Part shown: positions 1 to 5,999 of the stretch, one piece after another | Position numbering within the stretch: position 1 is the stretch's first letter | Layout of the letters: each line of letters starts with the position of its first letter | Assembly (NCBI GenBank): GCA_025929745.1 | Contig: JAICPQ010000133.1 | Location: 1-7,568, forward strand | Origin: Burkholderiales bacterium | Lineage (GTDB): Bacteria > Pseudomonadota > Gammaproteobacteria > Burkholderiales > SG8-39 | Reading direction: 5' to 3' | Length of the DNA stretch: 7,568 bases | Made by a program: the position numbers and the translations under genes | The notes under the pieces: generated by a model | The model's database searches: none | The model's input: the letters and a program-made list of their open reading frames with translations, nothing else | What the model was told of the DNA's origin: nothing

Positions 1-325
1 AGTTGCCCTGCCCGTCGATCAGCGTGTAGCGCATGGAGAAGTCCTGCGCCATGCGCACCAGCGCTTCATAGGTGGCGGCGTCGCCGTGCGGGTGATACTT
101 GCCGAGCACGTCGCCGACGATGCGCGCGCACTTCACGTAAGGCCGGTTCCAGACGTGGTTCGCCTCGTTCATCGCATAGAGAACGCGCCGGTGGACCGGT
201 TTCAAGCCGTCGCGCACATCCGGAAGCGCGCGTCCGACGATCACGCTCATCGCGTAATCGAGGTAGGACCGCCGCATCTCCTCTTCGAGCGAGATCGGCA
301 GCGTTTCTTTGGCGAATTGCTCCAT
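1..325 (-). CDS. gyrA: DNA gyrase subunit A, N-terminal part (runs off the left edge)
   Basis: GyrA is the breakage-reunion subunit of the GyrA2GyrB2 type II topoisomerase that introduces negative supercoils into DNA. Only the first 108 codons are present. The start is the ATG complementary to 323-325, giving MEQFAKETLPISLEEEMRRS, the classic betaproteobacterial GyrA N-terminus. The signature ALPDVRDGLKPVHRRVLYAM follows at about residues 33-52, and GKYHPHGD at 75-82. The numbering matches E. coli exactly. The quinolone-resistance-determining positions read Ala83 and Glu87, where E. coli has Ser83 and Asp87, and residue 66 is Cys. The catalytic tyrosine lies outside the window. ParC is excluded because its N-terminus is different. 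No Shine-Dalgarno sequence is visible upstream. The gene is divergent from the OmpA-family lipoprotein gene at 445. Identification is very secure. Confidence 0.97.
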   Translation of the reverse strand, partial: MEQFAKETLPISLEEEMRRSYLDYAMSVIVGRALPDVRDGLKPVHRRVLYAMNEANHVWNRPYVKCARIVGDVLGKYHPHGDAATYEALVRMAQDFSMRYTLIDGQGN

Positions 326-339
326 CGGGAAGGGCTGCA

Positions 340-345
340 ATTTTA
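340..345 (-). promoter_or_regulatory. Candidate extended -10 element for gyrA
   Basis: Read on the minus strand, TGATAAAAT gives a TGn-TAAAAT extended -10, with the hexamer at 345 down to 340. No good -35 hexamer is seen 16-18 nt upstream. A start about 7 nt downstream would leave a leader of only 7-8 nt before the gyrA ATG. Treat this as a weak prediction. Confidence 0.3.
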
Positions 346-379
346 TCATGCAAGCATCGGTTTTCCCTCTAAAAAACGC

Positions 380-409
380 TTGTCCGAGGCCATCGCGGTG
401 TGCTTAAAT
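380..409 (+). promoter_or_regulatory. Candidate sigma-70 promoter for the first OmpA-family lipoprotein gene
   Basis: TTGTCC at 380-385 and TTAAAT at 404-409 are 18 nt apart. The -10 is preceded by TG at 401-402, making an extended -10 (TGC-TTAAAT). Transcription would begin near 416, leaving a leader of about 30 nt that contains the purine-rich ribosome-binding site GAGGGAGG at 435-442, just ahead of the ATG at 445. This is prediction by eye only. Confidence 0.45.
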
Positions 410-444
410 CCAGCGCGCGTCCTCGCCGAAAAAAGAGGGAGGAA

Positions 445-1035
445 ATGAACGCTCGAAAGCTCGTTCTCATCACCGCTGCGCTCGCTTTCCTCGGCGCCTG
501 CGCCACCGAACCCGAGAAACCCGCGCCGAAACCGATCGCCGCTCCTCCGCCGCCGCCACCGCCGCCGCCGCCCGAGCTCAAGCCCGCGCCTCCGCCGCCG
601 CCGATCACGAAGGTCGAACCGAAGCCGGAGGCGAAGCCTGAGCCGAAGCCCCAGCCGAAGAAGCCCGCAGTCGCGAACCTCGCGTCGACAGAGCTCTTCG
701 AATTCAACAAAGCCGTGCTCACCCGGGATGCACGAAGGAAGCTCGACACGGAAGTGATCGCCAAGCTGCGCGAGGTGCGCTACGTCATCGTCCAGGGGCA
801 CGCCGATCGCCTCGGCTCCAATGAGTACAACCAGCGCCTGTCCCAGAAGCGCGCCGACGCAACGCGCGCCTATCTCGTATCGAAGGGTATGGACGCGTCC
901 AAGATCGAGGCGGTCGGATTCGGCGAGACCCTGCCGGTGAAGTCCTGCGCCGAGCAGAAGGACCGCAAGGCGCTCATTGAGTGCCTCGGCCCGAACCGCC
1001 GGGTCCTGGTCGAGGTTCAGGGCACGCCAAGATAG
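445..1035 (+). CDS. Proline-rich OmpA-family outer-membrane lipoprotein (copy 1)
   Basis: This is a predicted lipoprotein that anchors the outer membrane to peptidoglycan. The 196-residue product has a lipoprotein signal ending in FLGAC (Cys19, followed by Ala, consistent with outer-membrane sorting). A proline/lysine-rich linker follows at residues 22-76, including ten consecutive prolines (34-43). An OmpA C-terminal domain occupies about 80-196. Asp121 in GHAD and Arg136 in the YNQRLSQKRA stretch match the Asp/Arg pair that binds diaminopimelate in OmpA-like domains, with the same 15-residue spacing. Cys168 and Cys180 are 12 apart, as in the disulfide of E. coli OmpA. The usual FDFDKA strand reads FEFNKA. 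There is no beta-barrel, so this is a Pal-like or linker-anchored form rather than classical OmpA. The ATG at 445 is chosen over the upstream in-frame GTG at 400 because it has a strong ribosome-binding site and yields a clean signal peptide. Confidence 0.92.
   Translation: MNARKLVLITAALAFLGACATEPEKPAPKPIAAPPPPPPPPPPELKPAPPPPPITKVEPKPEAKPEPKPQPKKPAVANLASTELFEFNKAVLTRDARRKLDTEVIAKLREVRYVIVQGHADRLGSNEYNQRLSQKRADATRAYLVSKGMDASKIEAVGFGETLPVKSCAEQKDRKALIECLGPNRRVLVEVQGTPR
544..603 (+). repeat. CCG-rich low-complexity tract encoding polyproline
   Basis: Near-perfect CCG/CCN trinucleotide runs at 544-573 encode ten prolines in a row. A second run at 588-603 encodes five or more. They form the periplasmic linker of the first OmpA-family lipoprotein. 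Such tracts can change length by slippage without changing frame, and polyproline stretches usually need elongation factor P for translation. Confidence 0.85.
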
Positions 1036-2363
1036 AAGGAAAGCTTCTCCTCAACGCCCGCTGGGTCGTGCCGGTGGAACCTGCCGGCGCGGTCCTCGAG
1101 CACCACGCCGTCGCCGTGCGCGGCGGCGCGATCGAAGCTCTCCTGCCGATCGAGGCGGCGCTCGCGAGTTTTCCCGCGCGTTTCGCTGACTACGAGCGCG
1201 TCGAGCTCCCGGAGCACGTCCTCGTGCCGGGATTCGTCAATGCGCACACCCACGCCGCCATGGTGCTCATGCGCGGGATGTCCGACGACCTCGCGCTCAT
1301 GCGATGGCTCGAAGACCACGTCTGGCCGGCCGAGGGAAAACATGTCTCGCCGCGCTTCGTGCGCGATGGCACGGCGCTCGCCTGCGCCGAGATGCTGCGC
1401 GGTGGCATCACGTGCTTCAACGACATGTATTACTTCCCCGAGGCGGCGCTCGAGGCGGCGCTCGAAGCCGGCATGCGCGCTTCGCTCGGGTTGATCGTGA
1501 TCGAGTTTCCGACCGCGTACGCGTCCGACCCGGCCGACTACCTTCGCAAGGGCGTCGCGCTGCGCGACCGCTACGGCGAGCACCCGCTGGTTTCGTTCTG
1601 CTTCGCGCCGCACGCGCCGTATACCGTCTCGGACGCGACCTTCCGTCAGGTGGCGACGCTCGCCGCCGAGCTCGACGTGCCGGTGCACGTGCACGTGCAC
1701 GAGACCGAGCATGAGATCGAGCGCTCGCTCGCCGAGCACGGCGTGCGTCCGCTCGAGCGGCTGCGCCGCCTGGGCCTGATCGAGCCAGGACTGATCGCGG
1801 TGCACTCGGTGCACCTCGATGAGAGCGAGATCGAGCTCCTCGCGCGCCATGGCGCCTCGGTGGCCCACTGCCCGTCCTCCAACCTCAAGCTCGCGAGCGG
1901 CTTCGCGCCGGTGGAGGCTCTGCGCAAGGCCGGCGTGAACCTCTGCCTGGGCACCGACGGCGCGGCGAGCAACAACCGGCTCGACCTCCACAATGAGATG
2001 CGCACGGCGGCGCTGCTCGCCAAGGCCGTCGCGCGTGATGCGCAGGCGCTGCCCGCGCATGCCGCGCTCCACGCAGCGACGCTCGGCGGCGCGCGCGCGC
2101 TCGGCCTCTCGACGCGCATCGGGTCGATCGAACCCGGGAAGCGCGCGGACCTCACCGCGGTTGCCTTGCGCGGGGCGGAGCTCTCGCCGTGCTACGACCC
2201 GGTTTCGCATCTTGTTTACGCCGCCGGCCGCGAACATGTCACGCACGTGTGGGTGGACGGCGCGTTGCGCGTGCGCGACGGAACGCTGCAAAACGCCCCG
2301 CCCGGCTTGGAAAGGGCCTCGGGGATGTGGCAAAATTTGCTCGCTGCTCACGCAGATTCCTGA
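981..2363 (+). CDS. Amidohydrolase, MTA/SAH deaminase type (TRZ/ATZ family)
   Basis: This is a metal-dependent aminohydrolase of the family that deaminates 5'-methylthioadenosine and S-adenosylhomocysteine; close relatives act on triazines and other adenine-like substrates. Numbered from the GTG at 981, the metal and catalytic residues are all visible: His89 and His91 (NAHTHAAM), His238 with Glu241 in the HVHET motif, His275 in VHSVHL, HCPSSNLKLASG at 296-307, and Asp326 in LGTDGAASNN. The C-terminal IEPGKRADL strand closes the composite beta domain. The start is uncertain. GTG 981 is the only canonical in-frame start before the conserved ARWVVPVEP strand, yet it overlaps the OmpA-type gene by 55 nt, has no ribosome-binding site, and adds about 20 unusual residues. 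An AGAAGGA motif at 1034-1040 suggests that initiation may really occur near 1044-1050, where only CTT/CTC codons exist. The exact substrate cannot be proved from sequence; mtaD would be the closest symbol. Confidence 0.9.
   Translation: MPRPEPPGPGRGSGHAKIEGKLLLNARWVVPVEPAGAVLEHHAVAVRGGAIEALLPIEAALASFPARFADYERVELPEHVLVPGFVNAHTHAAMVLMRGMSDDLALMRWLEDHVWPAEGKHVSPRFVRDGTALACAEMLRGGITCFNDMYYFPEAALEAALEAGMRASLGLIVIEFPTAYASDPADYLRKGVALRDRYGEHPLVSFCFAPHAPYTVSDATFRQVATLAAELDVPVHVHVHETEHEIERSLAEHGVRPLERLRRLGLIEPGLIAVHSVHLDESEIELLARHGASVAHCPSSNLKLASGFAPVEALRKAGVNLCLGTDGAASNNRLDLHNEMRTAALLAKAVARDAQALPAHAALHAATLGGARALGLSTRIGSIEPGKRADLTAVALRGAELSPCYDPVSHLVYAAGREHVTHVWVDGALRVRDGTLQNAPPGLERASGMWQNLLAAHADS
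2307..2336 (+). promoter_or_regulatory. Candidate promoter for the second OmpA-family lipoprotein gene
   Basis: TTGGAA at 2307-2312 and CAAAAT at 2331-2336 are 18 nt apart, with TGG directly before the -10, giving an extended -10. It lies inside the 3' end of the amidohydrolase gene. The predicted start near 2343 would leave a leader of about 65 nt. The arrangement resembles the predicted promoter of the first lipoprotein gene. Prediction by eye. Confidence 0.35.
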
Positions 2364-2408
2364 CGCAAAAAGTTTTTCCAACAACCGCCAACCGCGGGGG
2401 GAACAAAG

Positions 2409-3011
2409 ATGAAAAAAGTGTGGATGCTCTTCATAGCGGCCGCCTTGGCTGCCGGCTGCGCCACCGAACCTCCGAAGCCCGAGCCCAAGCCCGCACCCCC
2501 GCCCGCGCCCGCGCCGCCGCCACCGCCACCGGTGAAGCCGGCGCCGCCGCCGGAGCCCAAGCCCGCGCCGGAGCAGCCGAAGCCCAAGCCCGAGCCGGAG
2601 AAGCCCAAACCGGTGGCCGAGAAAGTGACCTTCGCGGCCGATGTGCTGTTCGAGTTCGATAAGGCGGTGGTCAGGCCCGAAGGCCGCTCGAAGCTCGACG
2701 ACCTCTCGAACAAGGTGCGCGGCATCAACCTTGAGGTCATCATCGCGATCGGTCATGCGGACACGATCGGCTCCGACGCTTACAACCAGCGTCTTTCGGT
2801 TCGCCGCGCGGAATCGATCAAGGCCTATCTCGTGTCCAGGGACGTGCCGGCGAACCGCATCTACACCGAGGGCAAGGGCGAGAAGCAGCCGGTCACCGGT
2901 GGCCGATGCAAGAACCTCGGCAAGGAGGCCCGCTCGAACAAGAAGATGATCGACTGCCTGCAGGCCGACCGCCGAGTGGAAATCGAAGTCATCGGCACGC
3001 GGAGGCAGTAG
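2409..3011 (+). CDS. Proline-rich OmpA-family outer-membrane lipoprotein (copy 2)
   Basis: This is a second predicted peptidoglycan-binding lipoprotein, 200 residues long and paralogous to the one at 445. The signal ends in LAAGC (Cys17), followed by ATEP as in copy 1 (C-ATEP). A Pro/Lys/Glu linker spans 20-70, with six consecutive prolines at 36-41 and many KP repeats. The OmpA C-terminal domain covers about 72-200 and keeps the canonical VLFEFDKAVVRPEG strand. Asp118 (GHAD) and Arg133 are the expected diaminopimelate-binding pair, 15 residues apart. Cys167 and Cys183 probably form the domain disulfide, with a spacer four residues longer than in copy 1. The end reads DRRVEIEVIG, the usual OmpA ending. 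The ATG at 2409 follows a GGGGGA ribosome-binding motif at about 2397-2402. The gene is followed by a strong terminator, so it closes its transcription unit. Confidence 0.93.
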   Translation: MKKVWMLFIAAALAAGCATEPPKPEPKPAPPPAPAPPPPPPVKPAPPPEPKPAPEQPKPKPEPEKPKPVAEKVTFAADVLFEFDKAVVRPEGRSKLDDLSNKVRGINLEVIIAIGHADTIGSDAYNQRLSVRRAESIKAYLVSRDVPANRIYTEGKGEKQPVTGGRCKNLGKEARSNKKMIDCLQADRRVEIEVIGTRRQ

Positions 3012-3037
3012 CGCAAGCGCACGTTCGCCCGAACACG

Positions 3038-3066
3038 AAACCCCGCTTCGGCGGGGTTTTTGTTTT
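3038..3066 (+). terminator. Rho-independent terminator after the OmpA-family genes
   Basis: A perfect 9-bp stem, AAACCCCGC (3038-3046) with GCGGGGTTT (3051-3059), is closed by a TTCG tetraloop. It runs into a T-rich tail TTTTTGTTTT (3057-3066). It lies 26 nt after the stop of the second lipoprotein gene and 9 nt before the ubiG start. Confidence 0.93.
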
Positions 3067-3075
3067 AATAGTCCC

Positions 3076-3759
3076 TTGAACGTCGACCAGGCCGAGCTCG
3101 AAAAATTTTCCAGCCTCGCCCACCGCTGGTGGGACCCCGCGGGGGAATTCCGGCCGCTGCATGAAATCAATCCGCTGCGCCTGGAATGGATCGCGCGCCA
3201 CGCGAGCCTGGAGGGTGCGCGCGTGCTCGATGTCGGCTGCGGCGGCGGCATCCTGGCCGAGGCCATGGCACGGCGCGGCGCGCAAGTCGCCGGCATCGAT
3301 CTTTCCGAAAAGGCGCTGCGCGTCGCGGAACTCCATCTTCACGAGAGCGGCCTCTCGGTGCGTTACGAGAAGGCTGCGGTCGAGGATGTCAGCGGCGAAT
3401 TCGACGTGGTGACGTGCATGGAGCTTCTCGAGCACGTTCCGCAACCGGCGAGCATGGTGAGCGCCTGCGCGCGCCTCGTGCGGCCCGGCGGGCGGGTCTT
3501 CTTTTCCACCATCAACCGCAATCCGAAGGCCTATCTCTTCGCCGTCGTGGGCGCCGAATACGTGCTCGGTCTCCTTCCCAAAGGGACGCACGACTACCAG
3601 CGCTTCATCAAGCCCTCGGAGCTTTCGCGCTGGATGCGGGCGGCGGGACTGCGCACCGAGGAGCTGATCGGCATGACGTACAACCCCGTCACGCGACGCT
3701 ACCGCCTCGGCGCCGACTGCGACGTGAACTATCTCGTGTGCTGCTCCCGCGATGAATAG
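3076..3759 (+). CDS. ubiG: Ubiquinone biosynthesis O-methyltransferase
   Basis: UbiG is the SAM-dependent enzyme that carries out both O-methylation steps of ubiquinone biosynthesis. It acts at the inner membrane with the other Ubi proteins and releases S-adenosylhomocysteine. The 227-residue product has the full family pattern: FSSLAHRWWDP near the N-terminus (11-21), SAM motif I VLDVGCGGGIL (50-60), the acidic strand end GIDLS with Asp75, motif II VVTCMELLEHVPQP (111-124), and PGGRVFFSTINRN followed by the membrane-associating segment up to LPKGTHDYQRF (about 138-177). Length is normal. The TTG at 3076 is chosen because MNVDQAELEKFS aligns with family N-termini and no ATG or GTG lies nearby in frame. 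No Shine-Dalgarno sequence is visible, and a terminator ends just upstream. The gene overlaps gph by 8 nt. Confidence 0.96.
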   Translation: MNVDQAELEKFSSLAHRWWDPAGEFRPLHEINPLRLEWIARHASLEGARVLDVGCGGGILAEAMARRGAQVAGIDLSEKALRVAELHLHESGLSVRYEKAAVEDVSGEFDVVTCMELLEHVPQPASMVSACARLVRPGGRVFFSTINRNPKAYLFAVVGAEYVLGLLPKGTHDYQRFIKPSELSRWMRAAGLRTEELIGMTYNPVTRRYRLGADCDVNYLVCCSRDE

Positions 3760-4399
3760 CGGCGCGGTGCTCTTCGACTTCGACGGCACGCTCGCCGATA
3801 CCGCGCCGGACCTTGCCGCCGCGGTGAACCGCATGCTGGTCGAGCAAGGTTACGAGCCACTGCCGCTCGAGCGGCTGCGACCTTTCGCCTCGGCGGGCGC
3901 GCGCGGGCTGCTGCACGCGGCGTTCGGTCTCAAGCCCGACGACGCCGAATATAAGGCGATGCGCGAGGAGTTTCTTGACCTCTACGCAGAGACCTGCTGC
4001 CGCGAGACCCGGCTCTTCCCGGGCGTGGCGGAGCTCCTCGAAGAACTCGGCAAGCGCGGATTGCGCTGGGGTGTGGTGACGAACAAGTCGACGCGCTTCA
4101 CTGAGGAGATCCTCGCGCACCTCGAGCTCAAGCCCGATTGCGTCGCGTGCGGCGACACCACGCCGCATCTCAAGCCCCATCCGGCGTCGCTCCTGCACGC
4201 TGCCGAGCAGCTCGGGCTCGCCCCGGCGGCCTGCGCCTACCTCGGCGACGACCTGCGCGACATGAAGGCCGCGCGCGCGGCCGGCATGCGTCCGATCGCG
4301 GTCGAATGGGGCTATCACCATCCGGATAACGGCGGCCCGGGCACCTGGGAAGCCGATGCCGTCATCGCACATCCCATGGACCTCGTGCGCCATCTATGA
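3752..4399 (+). CDS. gph: Phosphoglycolate phosphatase (HAD superfamily)
   Basis: Gph dephosphorylates 2-phosphoglycolate, which arises from oxygenase activity or from repair of DNA 3'-phosphoglycolate ends. The 215-residue protein shows all HAD motifs: DFDGTLAD with nucleophile Asp9 and acid/base Asp11, motif II VVTNKS with Thr110, motif III Lys141 within HLKPHP, and motif IV YLGDDLRDM with Asp166/Asp167. The alpha-helical cap lies between about residues 15 and 85. CGDTTP before KPHP is typical of the Gph group. The ATG lies inside the last codons of ubiG (ATGAATAG, 8-nt overlap), which points to translational coupling. The ubiG-gph pair is common in proteobacteria. A different small-phosphate substrate is possible, since HAD phosphatases are promiscuous. 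Confidence 0.92.
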   Translation: MNSGAVLFDFDGTLADTAPDLAAAVNRMLVEQGYEPLPLERLRPFASAGARGLLHAAFGLKPDDAEYKAMREEFLDLYAETCCRETRLFPGVAELLEELGKRGLRWGVVTNKSTRFTEEILAHLELKPDCVACGDTTPHLKPHPASLLHAAEQLGLAPAACAYLGDDLRDMKAARAAGMRPIAVEWGYHHPDNGGPGTWEADAVIAHPMDLVRHL

Positions 4400-5340
4400 A
4401 AGCTGTCGACCACAACTTCGCCGAGGTCGAGCTTCCCAAGCCTTCGCCCAGCGGCCACGACCTCCTCGTCCGCGTCACCGCAGTCTCGGTGAATCCGGTG
4501 GACTACAAGCAGCGCAAGCAGGCGACCGGCTCGCGCATCCTCGGCTGGGACGCCGCCGGTACGGTGGAAGCGGTCGGCGACGAAGTCACGCTCTTTCAGC
4601 CCGGAGACCAGGTGTACTACGCCGGCGACGTCACACGCCCGGGCTGCAACAGCGAGTTCCATCTCGTCGACGAGCGCATCGTCGGCCGCAAGCCGAGCTC
4701 CCTTGGCTTCGCCGAGGCCGCCGCGCTGCCGCTCACCTCGATCACCGCCTGGGAGGCGTTCTTCGACCGCATGAAGGTGCAGGGCGGCCGGCGCATGCTG
4801 ATCATCAACGGCGCCGGCGGCGTCGGCTCGATCGGCATCCAGCTCGCACGCCACGCCGGCCTGAACGTGATCGCCACCGCTTCGCGCCCCGAGTCGATCG
4901 CATGGGTGAAGAGCCTCGGCGCGGACGACGTCGTCGACCATCGGAAGCCCCTTCCTGCACAGGTGAAACCGGTGGATTACGTCGCCAACTTCAGCGGTGA
5001 CCTCGACAGCTATTGGGAAGCGATGACAGAGATCGTCGCGCCGCAGGGCGCGCTCGTCGCCATCGTCGGCAACACCAAGCCCCTCGCCATGGAAACGGTG
5101 CGCGCGAAGAGCGCGACCCTCTGCTGGGAGCTCATGTTCACCCGCCCGCGCTTCAAGACACCCGACATGATCGAGCAGCACAAGCTCTTGAACCAGGTCG
5201 CCGATCTCGTCGACGCCGGCAAGCTCCGCTCGACGCTCAAGGAAAGGCTCTCGCCCATCAATGGCGCCAACCTGCAGAAAGCGCACGCGAAGGTGGAGTC
5301 AGGAACCATGATCGGCAAACTCGTTTTGACGGGTTGGTAG
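4396..5340 (+). CDS. Zinc-less MDR oxidoreductase, quinone oxidoreductase-like
   Basis: This is an NAD(P)H-dependent oxidoreductase of the medium-chain dehydrogenase/reductase superfamily, closest in pattern to the 'zinc-binding alcohol dehydrogenase family' quinone reductases. The GroES-like catalytic domain covers about 1-115 with SVNPVDYKQR (31-40) and LGWDAAGTVEAVG (49-61). The Rossmann domain carries NGAGGVGSIGIQLAR (138-152). The cysteine and histidine ligands of zinc-dependent alcohol dehydrogenases are absent, so a zinc-free reductase is expected despite the family name. The product has 314 residues, while relatives are usually nearer 335-340. The shortfall is at the N-terminus, where MKAV leads almost directly into the AEVELPKP strand. 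The ATGA overlap with the gph stop (4 nt) indicates coupled translation. The physiological substrate is unknown; quinones or enones are likely. Confidence 0.88.
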   Translation: MKAVDHNFAEVELPKPSPSGHDLLVRVTAVSVNPVDYKQRKQATGSRILGWDAAGTVEAVGDEVTLFQPGDQVYYAGDVTRPGCNSEFHLVDERIVGRKPSSLGFAEAAALPLTSITAWEAFFDRMKVQGGRRMLIINGAGGVGSIGIQLARHAGLNVIATASRPESIAWVKSLGADDVVDHRKPLPAQVKPVDYVANFSGDLDSYWEAMTEIVAPQGALVAIVGNTKPLAMETVRAKSATLCWELMFTRPRFKTPDMIEQHKLLNQVADLVDAGKLRSTLKERLSPINGANLQKAHAKVESGTMIGKLVLTGW

Positions 5341-5415
5341 GAAGAGTTTGCGCTGAATCAATACAAGCACCCGCCGTTCGGCGTAGAGATGTAGAAACAC
5401 CTGAACGGAGGCTTT

Positions 5416-5925
5416 ATGGCGATTTCACGGACGCTCCACGACTTCCTGGCCGCGCGCCACAGCCAATACGAAGTCCTGCCCCATCCCCGGACCGCCGCGA
5501 GCGCGGCGACTGCGCAGGCGGCGCACGTACCGGGACGACGCTTCGCGAAGGCGGTCGTGGTCGAAGACGACGCGGGCTACATGCTCGCCGTGCTTCCCTC
5601 GACCCACCATGTCGCCTTGACTGAGCTCGGCGCAGCGCTCGAGCGCCGGCCGCTGCGCTTGGCGAAGGAAAGCGAGCTTGCGCCGCTCTTCGACGATTGC
5701 GCGCTCGGCGCGCTCCCCGCCCTAGGCACCGCCTACCAGCTGCCGACCGTCATCGAGAAAGACCTCGACGAGCAGCCCGACATCTACTTCGAGGCTGGCG
5801 ACCACGAGCACATGGTGCACATGACGCGCAGCGAGTTCCTGCGCGCCACCGCTCAAGTGCCGCGCGCGCATTTCAGCCGCATCGACGCTGGCTTGAGCCG
5901 AGTCGCGGGCGGAGATACCGCCTGA
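5416..5925 (+). CDS. YbaK/EbsC-domain aminoacyl-tRNA deacylase
   Basis: This is a predicted free-standing editing enzyme that hydrolyses mischarged aminoacyl-tRNA, related to YbaK, ProX and the INS domain of prolyl-tRNA synthetase. The 169-residue product consists of one such domain. The FAKAVVVEDD strand contains Lys45, the usual position of the conserved lysine. FDDCALGALPALG (92-104) gives the GxxPxxG loop that shapes the pocket. PTVIEKDL (110-117) and the DIYFEAGDHEHMVHM strand complete the fold. A clear CGGAGG ribosome-binding site at 5406-5411 supports the ATG at 5416. It lies 75 nt after the MDR gene and directly before the tmRNA gene. Which tRNA it edits cannot be told from sequence; prolyl- or alanyl-type mischarging is the best guess. 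Confidence 0.9.
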   Translation: MAISRTLHDFLAARHSQYEVLPHPRTAASAATAQAAHVPGRRFAKAVVVEDDAGYMLAVLPSTHHVALTELGAALERRPLRLAKESELAPLFDDCALGALPALGTAYQLPTVIEKDLDEQPDIYFEAGDHEHMVHMTRSEFLRATAQVPRAHFSRIDAGLSRVAGGDTA

Positions 5926-5975
5926 GGGCGCATTTGAACTTCGGGCGCGCGACCCCATCTATCCACCTGGGGGCG

Positions 5976-5981
5976 TAAAAT
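5976..5981 (+). promoter_or_regulatory. Candidate -10 element for the tmRNA gene
   Basis: TAAAAT at 5976-5981 lies at a suitable distance for a start near 5988, which would give a precursor with a leader of about 12 nt for RNase P to remove. No convincing -35 hexamer is seen near 5953-5958. Weak, but it is the best candidate in the 74-nt gap before the tmRNA. Confidence 0.35.
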
Positions 5982-5999
5982 GCTCCCACACACGATTCC

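Noticed and set aside
400..444. An upstream GTG start for the first lipoprotein
   Set aside because: It would add 15 mostly basic residues before the signal peptide, and it overlaps the predicted -10 region. The ATG at 445 has a strong ribosome-binding site.
346..801. Minus-strand frames of 130-150 codons with Arg- or Gly-rich runs
   Set aside because: They are antisense to the proline-codon tract of the first lipoprotein gene; the repeats come from CCG read backwards.
1017..3296. A 759-codon open frame on the minus strand
   Set aside because: It is a GC-rich antisense shadow of the amidohydrolase and the second lipoprotein gene. It shows no domain and is rich in Arg, Gly and His from reversed codons.
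4315..5286. A 323-codon minus-strand open frame
   Set aside because: It is antisense to the MDR gene, which has clear family motifs and coupled starts; the frame itself has no recognisable motif.
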